Origin: Porites lobata
Lineage: Eukaryota > Cnidaria > Anthozoa > Scleractinia > Poritidae
Length of the DNA: 64,000 nt
Assembly: GCA_942486035.1 (NCBI GenBank)
Contig: CALNXK010000516.1
Span: forward strand, 40,001-104,000
Direction of reading: 5' to 3'
Shown: positions 1-10,240 of the stretch, piece after piece
How the letters are laid out: every line of letters begins with the position of its first letter
How positions within the stretch are numbered: position 1 is the stretch's first letter
The notes under the pieces: generated by a model
What the model was told of the DNA's origin: nothing
The model's database searches: none
The model's input: the letters and a program-made list of their open reading frames with translations, nothing else
Position numbers and translations under genes: made by a program

Positions 1-166
1 TGGCTTTTCGTTCGTCAAGAAAATGTCCCGCAAAGTAGCGCGGTGTTAGAAAAGTCCTTCTAGAGGTGTTTCGGGATATACAGGCATCTTATACAAATTA
101 TAAGCACGAGAAAGGCACTGAAATAGTGATTAACCACAAGAATAACTTAGAACCTTCTCTCTGCAG

Positions 167-771
167 CCTTATCATGCAGTGACTTAAAGAACGGCGACCC
201 TACAGTATCAAGTGGAAATTACGTCATTGATCCAGATGGCGAGGGAGGCCTGGTGCCATTCACAGCATATTGTGACATGACTGACAAGAATGGAGTTGGC
301 GTGACAGTTATCAGTCACGACAGTGAGAGCAGGACACATGTGAAAGGATGTGAAGGGGCAGGATGCTACTCACGCAACATTCATTACACTGGAGCGAGTC
401 TGACTCAATTGGCCAGTCTTACCAGTGTCTCCTCATACTGCGAGCAGTTTATCAAGTATGAGTGTTATCGTTCAATGTTACTGAGAACTGGACAAGGATG
501 GTGGGTGTCACGTGATTATTCTAACATGACGTACTGGGGAGGAGCATCACCTGGCAGTGGTAAGTGCGCATGCGGGATGAACAACACGTGTGCAGACCCC
601 CAATATGGCTGTAACTGTGATGCTAATGACAAAGCACGGCGTGAAGACAGCGGTCTTCTCACTGACAAGACAAAGCTTCCAGTAACACAGCTCTTTTTTG
701 GTGATAATGGTGGTCGTAAGGAGCACGGCTACCACACCCTGGGAAAATTCAAGTGTTATGGTACAGCATAA
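167..771 (+). CDS. Fibrinogen-like (CNTNAP/neurexin-type) domain protein, terminal exon (partial gene)
   Basis: The exon opens after a pyrimidine-rich acceptor (ctctctgcag ending at 166) and reads 200 codons to TAA at 769-771. The first complete codons give LSCSDLKNGDPTVSSGNY, followed by the YCDM motif typical of a fibrinogen-like domain start. The rest is cysteine-rich: GWWVSRDYSNMTYW, CACGMNNTC and an NCDAND segment, ending GYHTLGKFKCYG. This resembles the fibrinogen-like module of contactin-associated proteins and related cnidarian secreted or membrane proteins. Upstream exons, and so the signal peptide and other domains, lie outside the window. The domain reaches almost to the stop, so it is the C-terminal module. 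The family is confident; the exact orthologue is not. I infer an extracellular, adhesion or recognition-type role. Confidence 0.75.
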
Positions 772-1062
772 TCACTTGGGTAATCACACACACAAAGAAA
801 CTTGTTATTACCAGAATTAATTGTTATTTGGTGTCATGTGGAATGTTAAAAGAAACCTGTAAAATATAGGCAAGTGCTGTTCAGGGTCATTTCAACAAAA
901 CCTTTACAAGAATAGTTTACAAGCTTTCGGACTCTTAATAGCTACTCTTGACAAACAAAGCACATGTTAGATGACCATCCGGAGCACTCTCTAGGAGAGG
1001 GTTTTCCTTGACAGTTCGGCATGCTTCCCAAAACCTTGATCCTATCTCAGACTAATATCCCA

Positions 1063-1440
1063 AAGGGGGGGGGGGTACTCCTGGGAATTCTTGGTGGAAG
1101 TGTGCCGCCCAGTTCTCCAAATCCTGACCCTACTTCAGAACAAAAAATGTAATTTTCCACACCCGTTTTCAGACTAGATCTCTAAAATCCACACCCGTTT
1201 TCAGACCTGGTCCTTAGGCAGAAATTATGTTATCATTACTTAAATTAGAGTGCAAACAAAAAGTCTTCCAAGCCATTTCAAATTCGCATATTTCTCTTTC
1301 TTTCTTACTCATTTGGAATTGAAACGATAATTCGTTCATACACTCCCGTAGTTCCCTCAAAAACCATACCCGTTTTCAGACCAAAATGGCGCAAAAACCC
1401 TACCCTGATTCGCTGTTCTCAAGTGAAAACAAAACTTTCC
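1063..1440. repeat. Degraded G-tract 'GTACTC' MITE-like repeat
   Basis: A run of G followed by a tactcctgggaattc segment and a gtgccgcc motif matches the left end of the better preserved copies at 2108-2514 and 26811-27134. The interior repeats a unit containing ccacacccgttttcagac around 1158, 1188 and 1366. I could not define a right end or a target duplication. The flanks from 772 to 2107 hold no coding exon that I recognise. Confidence 0.4.
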
Positions 1441-2107
1441 TCTGTTTGAGACCATAGCGCTTAAAACAAGAAGGATTCAAGACTATTCTCCTTGGCGCCT
1501 CACATACTATACATAGCTAAGGGAGAATATTTTTGCCTGTGTGTAGCGACCTGTATGATTCACATTACGGAACCGAATGATAGAGCCGACAGTTCCGGTT
1601 GTTTTATAAAAAACGGTGTTTTGCTTAGCTAACTTTCTTGGCCAAGCATGCAAATAAAAAAGGAAAGACTAGAAAAGTGCAGGGAAATCACAGCTTTGAC
1701 GCTGTGAAAAGAAATTAAACCAATTAAAGAGAAGTTGTGTCTGAACCTAGCTACACCGCGCACGTGCTTTATCGTACATAAAACTTGTATTTTTTTTCTT
1801 TTTATTAACCAGCTTCGTTAAGAAAAGAAGAGTTGAAGTTAATATTTGATAACTGGTTTCTTTCATCAAGGAAAAAATGGTCACTTAACATAAGATTATT
1901 AACATACCAGTAACTAGGGTTATAGTTTTCTGTGCTTTAAAGTTACACATGATAAAAATGAACACCAGCAACAGTCTTCGCAAGTTTTCGCCTTTTTATG
2001 GCCAGGTTGACTGAGTTATAGACTTATAAGTACATGTGTCATAGAAACGAAGACTAACTTCAAGTAAAATGTATTTAGATATATTGAAGCTCGCATCGTA
2101 CACTTAA

Positions 2108-2514
2108 CCCGGGGGGTACTTGGGTTAATTTTGAGTATGTGCCGCTGGCCTCTCAGAGCCCCTACCCCATTATAGTCACTTTTGGGCAAACGTAATTTTC
2201 GCGATCCCAACTTAGTCACTCTCTATTTATGTATCAATCCTTTTTGAAAATAGGTCATCCTAAAATAAATTGACCCAGTTTTTAAATTGAATGAAGAACT
2301 CTTCACTTTTCACCTACAATACAAACATGCTGGTACGTTTTCTAACCGTAAATATGAAGAACTTTCTCAGCCCCAAAATCCCAAAATGTGCGACCCCATT
2401 CTAGTAACTTTATTGAAAATGCAATCCCATTATAGTCAATCCAGACGTGAAAATGCGACCCCATCCAGCGGCACATCCCCATTAGCCCCTTATAAGGAAG
2501 TATCCTCCTCCCGG
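2108..2514. mobile_element. hAT-type MITE with exact 8-bp target-site duplication
   Basis: The left end reads cccggggggtac and the right end is a pyrimidine-rich segment ending cccgg. A gtgccgctgg motif inside the left end is mirrored by ccagcggcac near the right end. The element is flanked by the same 8 bases, acacttaa, at 2100-2107 and 2515-2522. An 8-bp duplication is the hallmark of hAT transposases. At about 407 bp with no plausible transposase it is non-autonomous. A relative sits at 26811-27134. Confidence 0.8.
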
Positions 2515-2522
2515 ACACTTAA

Positions 2523-3719
2523 GCCACATTAAAGGTTATAAAAAAATTTAATAACACAAACTCAGTGACAGGAGATAAAAGCTGACTTCTGCATATAGTT
2601 CAAGTCAGTATTGACTTCATGTTTTTATTGTTTATTGATGTTCCTTTTTTATTTCAGTATCGTTTTAGGCTAACTTGTAGTCGACGAAAAACAATAGCAG
2701 TGTTGATAAGGAACTCATTTTGAATTTAAAGTAGATGTTTAGAAAACGTGTTTAACTTTGGTTTAAATGGGGAAACAAGGATAAAGACTCTTGAGTAGCG
2801 ATATGATTAACATTTCCAAGTTTGAATAGCGGTGGCTGAATAAGCTGATCTACCTGATTTTTACTATAAGGACGCGTTGCGCACGTATTCTAGTACGTAT
2901 ACTAGTAGTAATCAAAGATTAATAAGTGCGTTCGAAGTTCAATGAATTTAGCTAAAATCATACAAAAACAGAGGAGGAAATTAGTTGAGAGATTAAATGA
3001 GAAAGACGAAGTATTTAAAGAGCAACATGAACAATAGCAACTTTAATAGTGAAACCCAATAGTGAGCCCGCAATTTCTTTGGCCGGCTATTGGGCTTAAA
3101 ATTCGTGCGCGCGCTTAATAATTATTCAAAATGGCGCAGATTTTGAACATCGCCCGTCCAAGTAACCAAAAATCTCGAATCTTCACGCCTGGCATGCACA
3201 GGTATCCCATCGACCACAGGATCCCCAAAGATTACGAAGCGTTCTCCTAACGTCGAACGCAACAACCATTACAGTTTTGTTGTTTCTGTTTCTATATATC
3301 ATGGCTTGCTAGCTGGGTAGCCCAAATGCTATGAGCTACTCGGTTGAAAATCGAATGAATGCTTGAGACAAACCATTAGGTTGCACATCGCCGTAAGTGG
3401 CTCCGTAAAGCCAGTTTTTGTATGATAAGTAAACGTCATATGTAGAACTATTAGGTAAAAATAAAATCTCCTCTATGGAGCATTCAAGTGATCGAACGTA
3501 ATATGAATTAGAGGGGTCTCTCCCCCATAATGTGTACCAGCTAGTACGCTAGAGCTTTTTAAATCTCTTTTTCAAAACGCACCTCTTAAGCAAAGTACTT
3601 GTACTTAAATATTACCAATAAATTTTTTCCGTGATTGCATTTTGTGCTTTCCGTGTTTTTTTGTTTATTTCCCTTACGTATTCAATGCTGTTTGTAAGGC
3701 GCCATTGGGCTTTTGGTGT
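2523..3719. other. Intergenic stretch with no recognised feature
   Basis: AT-rich sequence. I see no exon with acceptable splice signals, no RNA gene and no clear repeat boundaries. Confidence 0.5.
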
Positions 3720-4075
3720 TTGGCACTATCGATATTATTATAATTATCATGATCATACGTATGTTGAGCACGATAGTCCAGACTAACGTAGTCCTGATGA
3801 TGTTTACAGTGACTGACGTTTCAATGCGGTAGTCATCTTCAGAGTCAAAGTAAGGTCTATGGCGTCAGTTAATGGTAGTAAACTCTGGCTTTTGACCCTG
3901 TTGGTCAATTACGTCGCGACGGTATTGGTTGTCTGTCAGTTAAGCCGTGATGTTATTGGCTATGAAGAGAACAGAGAGCCTACGGACCAGATTGCTGAGT
4001 CGCCACATTTGAAACGATAAGACTCTGGGACGAGGTCACTGTTGAAATCGAGATCTCGGCCTAGGCGCAGATGAC
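3720..4075. mobile_element. Possible retroelement-derived tail
   Basis: The stretch contains gtcctgatgatgtttacag, gactgacgtttcaatgcgg and cggtagtcatcttcagagtc. Phrases like these are, from memory, common in repeated retroelement 3' regions of cnidarian genomes. No reverse-transcriptase coding remains. It directly abuts the fibrinogen-like gene fragment starting near 4076. Confidence 0.25.
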
Positions 4076-4300
4076 TGAGCATCTCTTAATGGTAAGTGCG
4101 CATGCGGAATGAACAACTCATGCGCAAATCCTTGTTTTGGTTGTAACTGTGATATGAATGACTGTGAATGGTGTGAAGACAGCGGTCTCCTCACTGACAA
4201 AACAAAGCTTCCAGTGATACAGCTCGTGCATGGCGATGCAGGGAAAGACAACCAGGGATACCACACTCTTGGAAAACTGAATTGTTATGGTACATCATAA
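4076..4300 (+). pseudogene. Truncated copy of the fibrinogen-like terminal exon
   Basis: From 4079 the sequence encodes ASLNGKCACGMNNSC and continues to GYHTLGKLNCYGTS with stop at 4298-4300. This is clearly homologous to the last third of the exon at 167-771 (ASPGSGKCACGMNNTC to KCYGTA). A glycine codon of the parent aligns with TGA at 4076-4078, and one codon is deleted just after. Homology stops abruptly upstream, with no acceptor AG at the boundary. The remaining frame is open and cysteines are retained, so the copy is fairly young or was once part of a second gene. An AATAAA-like signal lies near 4326. I read it as a partial duplication, probably non-functional. Confidence 0.7.
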
Positions 4301-5838
4301 AAACTAAGTTGTTTTAATCAGTGAAAATAAAACACCAGTTGTCAACTTCATTTATAAGCGGTTCGTTTGTTTAATCCACTTTTATAGACGTTAAATTCTA
4401 AGGCTTTCACGGTACCAAACTTTAGAAATTGTTCGGCGGTTTGGCACTTCTGTCGGGCTCGAAATAAAGACAAACTGGGGAAACTTAACAGAAGGGCGCT
4501 CAAGATCGTTTTTAACAAGAACTCTTTGCACTACTAGGATATTTAAATGAGATAAACTGTGAGGATTCATATAGTAACAGATGCCAAGATATGTTAAGCG
4601 TGATAGTTTTAAGACAATCCATACTGACACGATGTCAAGATGTCTTGGTGGAATGTATCCAATGAGGAATACAACACACTATCTTCTACCGATTTAAACG
4701 ACATGCTGCTTGTTGCAGTTAATGGGAGAACATATTTACTGGCCTTTAAAAGACTTTTACGTTAATTTTTGCGTGGTCACGCTCATAAGGACGCGCTGCT
4801 AAAGGTGAGATATTTGGAAATAAAAGAATAAACAAAAGCTCGCATGGCCTTTGTTTTTTTGAAAGGCAGTAACATCGCTACAAAGGAAAGAACGCGCAGG
4901 CTTCGACCAATGAGAGCGATTCAGTTCACGCTCCACCTATGCTTCTAACTCGACTGTAAGTACAATGTCCTGAGAACAACAGCCATTCTGCGCGATAATC
5001 TGTTTTACGTCATCCTAAGAAATCTCTTGCGTTGGGGCGTGAACAAATGAAATGTCATCATTTTATTACTCAACGACTCCATGCGGCCCCTGATCAAGCA
5101 AATCGAGATTTTTTCTTTAGTAGCTGACTGCATATTTCAACTGTAAGTTCCTTTCTACATACTCGCGCAGCAACAAGGATGTCTCCTCGGGATTTCGCCC
5201 AGCGGGGGCAATGAATTGTGCATGGGATTTTAGCCAATCTGAAACGGAAAAATATTTTGACTGGATAATGATAATAATATTTATTTCCAGGAGATTTTTT
5301 GTTATTGCAATACAACGGAGTTTTATAGCTTAATTTTTTATTCCGGAACACGATCAACAGAACGCGCGCCCTCAGAGGTCAATTTATCACACACTAAGTA
5401 GGGCGAAGAAAGGAGATCGAACACCTTGGTCTTGTTTCAAGAATATCACGTTTTGTGAAAACGTGATATTCTTGTGTGTTATATCACGTTTTGTGAAAGT
5501 GTAACGTTTTACTAATCTTGCGTTTCCGCAGTACTAGTATAAATGTTTTCACGTTAATTGAAAGAGTGAGTTTCTTGTTGTCAAAGTTGCTTCCCACCCA
5601 AACAAAACTACTCTGACAAATAGCGCCGACGTCTAAAATAATTGCTTAAGTAGAACATTAAGAAAATTGTAACTATACCTTCAAAACGTTACAGTGCCAG
5701 CGGGAAAACCGTGAACACCTGAAATATCCCAGGAATGTTATTTGTGTCCAATCACACGTCCGAAATACACTCGCCAAAAGGCAGTGTTTATTGTTGCGTT
5801 CTAATTTTTGTTTGAAAACGCATACATTTCGCAGCGTT
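4301..5838. other. Intergenic stretch, one small hairpin
   Basis: This lies between the fibrinogen-like fragment and the 3' end of the copine gene. An open frame on the minus strand at about 5100-5240 follows an acceptor-like AG but does not match the copine phase. Nothing else coding is supported. Confidence 0.4.
5438..5474. repeat. Perfect 17-bp-arm hairpin
   Basis: The arm caagaatatcacgtttt is followed by gtg and its exact reverse complement. A related single arm (ttatatcacgttttgtg) follows at about 5478. This is probably a short MITE remnant. Confidence 0.6.
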
Positions 5839-6315
5839 TAGGCCTTCCGTCTACACTAATACGCTGAGTGAAAACGAAAACGCATCGATTTAAAAACGCT
5901 CTTGATAGTTGACCAAAACAAAAACGCATACATATTGTATTAGTGTGGACAGTGGAAAACGCACCAAAATGAAAACGATGACCGAGAATTTCGCTAAGAA
6001 TTTCGCAGGGGCGTGTGTCCGTGACATGCGCATAGAGTTGAACTTACGTCAGAACGTGCAGTTCTATCGTTTTCGAACGTTTTAGAGTAGACAGCCGAAA
6101 ACGCATCAAAGCGGTATATAGCGTGGACGCGAATCGATCGATGCGTTTTCAATGACAACGAAAACGAGTTCAATTTTAAGTTTCTCAGAAACTGTCCACC
6201 AACCCCTCCCCTAAGTTAACATTTTGCCCTAAGTGAGAAGTAAGTGTTAGTGTTAGTTTAGGGGAGGAGTAGATGGGCATTCTCCCACTACACGCATTAG
6301 TGTGGCCAGGGCCTA
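5839..6315. mobile_element. TIR element with a nested palindromic MITE
   Basis: The left end taggccttccgtctacacta and the right end (cattagtgtggccagggccta read on +) are inverted repeats. The interior is rich in aaaacgcat and gtgtggac motifs. Between about 6180 and 6292 sits a separate palindrome with ccctcccctaagttaac on the left and ttaggggaggag on the right, the same family as at 41198-41362 and 53490-53636. A similar outer family, with cgtccacacgtatccgg termini, is at 57061-57500. Confidence 0.6.
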
Positions 6316-6627
6316 CAAGACCTACAAGCTTTCAAGAGTCAAAATGACAACATAAATTTCTCGTTTGACTGCTGTTGGCCCTCTTCTACCCCTTCCTAGC
6401 ACCAATCCAGGACACCAGCATTTTGAGTGAGCTACCTGTTAGCGCCTGTCTATCCTGACACTCAGTCGCACTAATCTTACATAACAGCTAACGTCCGACT
6501 GGCTTGCTGGTAATTATAGTGTCTGCATATCTAGAACGCCGGCTAGCACCTGTACTAAATAACGCTGCCTGGTATGTAGAACGCAAGCTCGTGCCTTTTC
6601 AGTGGCCAGCTACTGCCTGTTTAGAAT

Positions 6628-6633
6628 TTTATT
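6628..6633 (-). terminator. Candidate copine poly(A) signal
   Basis: TTTATT on + (AATAAA on the minus strand) lies about 207 bases downstream of the copine stop codon. It is the first canonical hexamer I see there. Position and orientation support it; no transcript evidence is available. Confidence 0.35.
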
Positions 6634-6839
6634 TGCGACTTCCACGATTCCATGATGCAATTTGTTTTCCCATAAATAAAAAATGTATAAGTTTTGTTTG
6701 CAGTTTCTCTTGGGCTAACAACAGTCCATTGAGAAACTGAAAACAAAACTTGTGTAAACTTTTGAGGGAAAACTAATTGCACTATGGGAGCGTGAAAGCG
6801 CAGATCACTCAAGAGAACTCTGAAAAGAATGAAGACTTT

Positions 6840-9800
6840 TCAGGTTGGTCGCTGCTGAGGTTGGATGTTTCGTGCTTTGAAATAATCTGTCAGCTGTTTT
6901 GGTACCTCGGCCAATACTTCTTTAGCAAGTGCAGCAGGAGACGACTAAAATATAACAAATAAATGAACAAACATAAAATTTGCTGTTGGGCATTACGCAT
7001 AATGTTGCGTGCTATGTTTTATGTTATGTCGGGAGAACGTAGTTGGCAATGTTGTTGGAACGTAATGTAAGAAACAACTGCGTACGGGTGCGATGTTGCG
7101 GGAAATATTGTGAGAATGTTGGGTTACCGGTATTATTGCGTGCAATGTACAGAGTACTGTTACGAGCTATATTGTGTGCAACGTTGCACCAATACTGCGT
7201 GCAAAGTCACAGGTTATTTTAAGTGCAAAATTGTAAGTCATCCTTCAAGTTTGGCGCAATGCTGCATGCAAGGTACAAAATTATGCTTCCTGTAATGCTA
7301 TGCGCAATATTGCGGGTAACGTTGCAAGTGATGATACTTGCTTACGTAGAATATTAGGTGCAAGGTTGCAAATATTACTACGGTAAAGTTAGGCGCAATA
7401 TTGCGAGCAAGGTTGCAAGTTATGTCGCTTGTAATACCACTAGCAATATTATATACAAGGTTGAATGTCATAATACGTATAAAGTTACGCGCAAGAAGAC
7501 ATGCGAGGTTGCAAGTAGTGCTTGCTTACTCTGTAATATTATACACAAGGTTACGTGCAAAGTAATCAGTTGCAAGTGATGCTACCGGCAAGGTAATGAG
7601 CAATATGAACAAAATGTAACGGGTAATATTGCGTGCGAGGTTGCAACTGATAGTAACTGTAATTGTACGCGCAATATTTCGTGAAGGATTGAAAGATTGC
7701 GTACAAGGTTACAAGTCATGTTACCTGTAACATTAGTTGGTAATATATTACGTGGGATATTGCCTGCAAGGTTGCAAATATTTCTACTTGTAAAGTTATA
7801 CGCAATTTTACGAGCAAGGTTGCAAGTAATGTTACTTGTGATATTACTTGCAATATCGGGTGCAAGGTTGCAAGAGATGGTATGCGCAAGATGGCGTTGT
7901 GCGACCTCACCCTGTAATGTTATGCACAAGATTGCGTGCAAACTTGTAAGTGATACTAACAGTTATGTAATGCACAATATTGCTTGCGAGGTTGCAAGTG
8001 GTACCACCTATAATTTTACGCGTCATATCGCGTGCAAAGTTGCAAGAATAACTATGTGTGATTGTATGTGCAAGTATTGCATTCAAGGTTGCAACTACTG
8101 CTACATGTTTTTTAATGTTGAGCGCAACATTGCCTACAAGGTTGCAAGTGATGCCACCTCTAAAGTCACAACAGCAAAAACAAGACATATATTACTCATA
8201 AAAACAACTGTAGCGAGTTCCTTTCAAAAAGACTCGTGACTATAGTTCACTTACAGATATATTTGTTATGAAAACAGAGAGTTGCTTTCGCTGACGAACA
8301 AGTTTCCTGGATGTCGCAAATTAAAATGTGAAAATCTTCAGTATGAATCTCAACCATATCCAAGCCCTCTTACCAAAATCTGAGTATTTCAACTTTATGT
8401 GGGCTTGGCAACTCTTTTGCCTTTGTTTCGATCGACTGTTAACGAATCAATAAGCAAATTTTAACTGTCAGTTTGAGACAAAATGTTCTCTTTCAACCAA
8501 ATTGATGAAGGGGTGTTGGTAAACAACAAAAAAAGCATTTGTTTTCTGTGGCGCGCGAGAAGTTTGCAATTTTTTACTATGTTGTAAAAAATTGGTCAAT
8601 CACTCAAAAATCGGCAGAAATTCCCTCCAGATTTCCCGCGTGCATCTATAACTCGATATACGCACGCTAGGCATGAACTAATTCTCAATTTTTCAACGGC
8701 AATTATATTACACTTTAATAGCAGTGATGACATTTCTTACATGTTTGAAATTCCTGAACGGTACAAATTGAACAATGTCCCTCTGTGCGGATCTTCCACC
8801 AGCCATCAACCTGACGATCGTAAAGAGAAGAGTCGGTTGTTTACCTCTTACAAAAGTAAATGGAACATGACTTTTCGAGTCGTTCCAAGGGAATATTTGC
8901 GAGAGCAACGGAATATCTGCAAAGGTAGCCCTTTTTTCCGGACAGAATTACCAAACGGAAATTCGTGCCTTCGCGGCCGTTTTTTGGTAAATGGAAATGA
9001 TCTGTGCAAACGGTAAACGCGATTCCGGACTGAAATCTACCCGTCCTGATTTTTGCTTACCATTTGCCCAAACCGTGAAGCAACCATTTTCATCCACCGT
9101 AATCAGACTGTTATCATCCACTATAATCAAACCCTTTCAAAGACTGATACGCTGATCCCGGAAGAGCCTTGAAGTTTCCTGAGTGCCAGAGGTATATTTT
9201 GCGCATGCGAGCGATCTGCATTTCTGCAGAAGCCATCTTTGATTTTGGTATAGCAGACAGTACAAAGCGCTATCAGTAGGGTGCCAATTGACCATTTTGG
9301 GGTCGCGCTGAAGACTGGGTCTGACTGTTGGACTGGTTGCGGAACGCTGTCCGTTCTTTTAGCGGAGGTCCACACGAAATTGTGGTAGTCACGTGACCAT
9401 ACGTCACACGCAGAACCTGAAAATGGACAACAGGGAGAGAGAAGGGAACTGCCCCTCCCACACTCTTCCCCCTCCCTCTGACACCTGTGGCTTGCACACC
9501 ACAATGTAAGCGAATTCTAGAACCACCCTTCACGACTTCGAGGCTACCAGGAGAAAGTAAAATTACTCATTGCTGCTTTATTTTACAGAAGCTACACAAA
9601 AGCCTGAGGTAACCCTGCTAAGGACAAAAAGGTCCACCACACAGGAGAAATAATGTTCCACATTTATCTAACGGGTTTGGATCCTCTTTGGGGGGAGGGG
9701 TTACCCATTGCTTGTGCACTGCAGCTGGGGAAGACTTGTGTTGGTGGCTAAAACTTTGACATCTTGAATGGCAGGAGGCGGAGTGCCAAAGGAAGATGTC

Positions 9801-10183
9801 AGGAAGGACGCATATTCAACCACCCCTCTTTACTGTCACCCTAGAGCCATCCCTTCCAACTTCATACAACGGATTTGTTCCCAGTCTTCCTCCTATTCTG
9901 CATCAATTTAGTAATACGAAGATACACCGTCAGAAAGCGCAATATTATTACTATTGTTGATATTATAAGTTACAGTTTTGCTTAAGTTTCCTTACAATGC
10001 GTCATCGCTGTCAAGTTCCTCCATCATGGCAAAATCAGCCCCTCCAACTCCAACAATAATGATTGACATGGGAAGCGCTGATGCTGCTACAACAGCCTGC
10101 TTGGTTTGATCCATGTCTGTGATTACACCATCAGTCAGTATTAGAAGTATGAAGTAGTTCTATCAAAAAAAAAAAAGAAATAC

Positions 10184-10240
<57 letters not shown>

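Noticed and set aside
3740..3840. Hammerhead-ribozyme-like ctgatga in a retroelement-type tail
   Set aside because: The required GAAA core is not found in the right orientation, and stems do not pair.
5094..5240. Possible copine terminal exon after a tttcag acceptor
   Set aside because: The incoming copine phase gives an immediate stop; the exon at 6840-6944 fits phase and family C-terminus perfectly.
7110..8239. Several 60-180-codon frames on both strands
   Set aside because: They are produced by the 48-bp minisatellite period, show the same repeated peptide, and lie in a copine intron.
9127..9533. Minus-strand frames of 125 and 86 codons
   Set aside because: No domain, overlapping frames, intronic and repeat-like.
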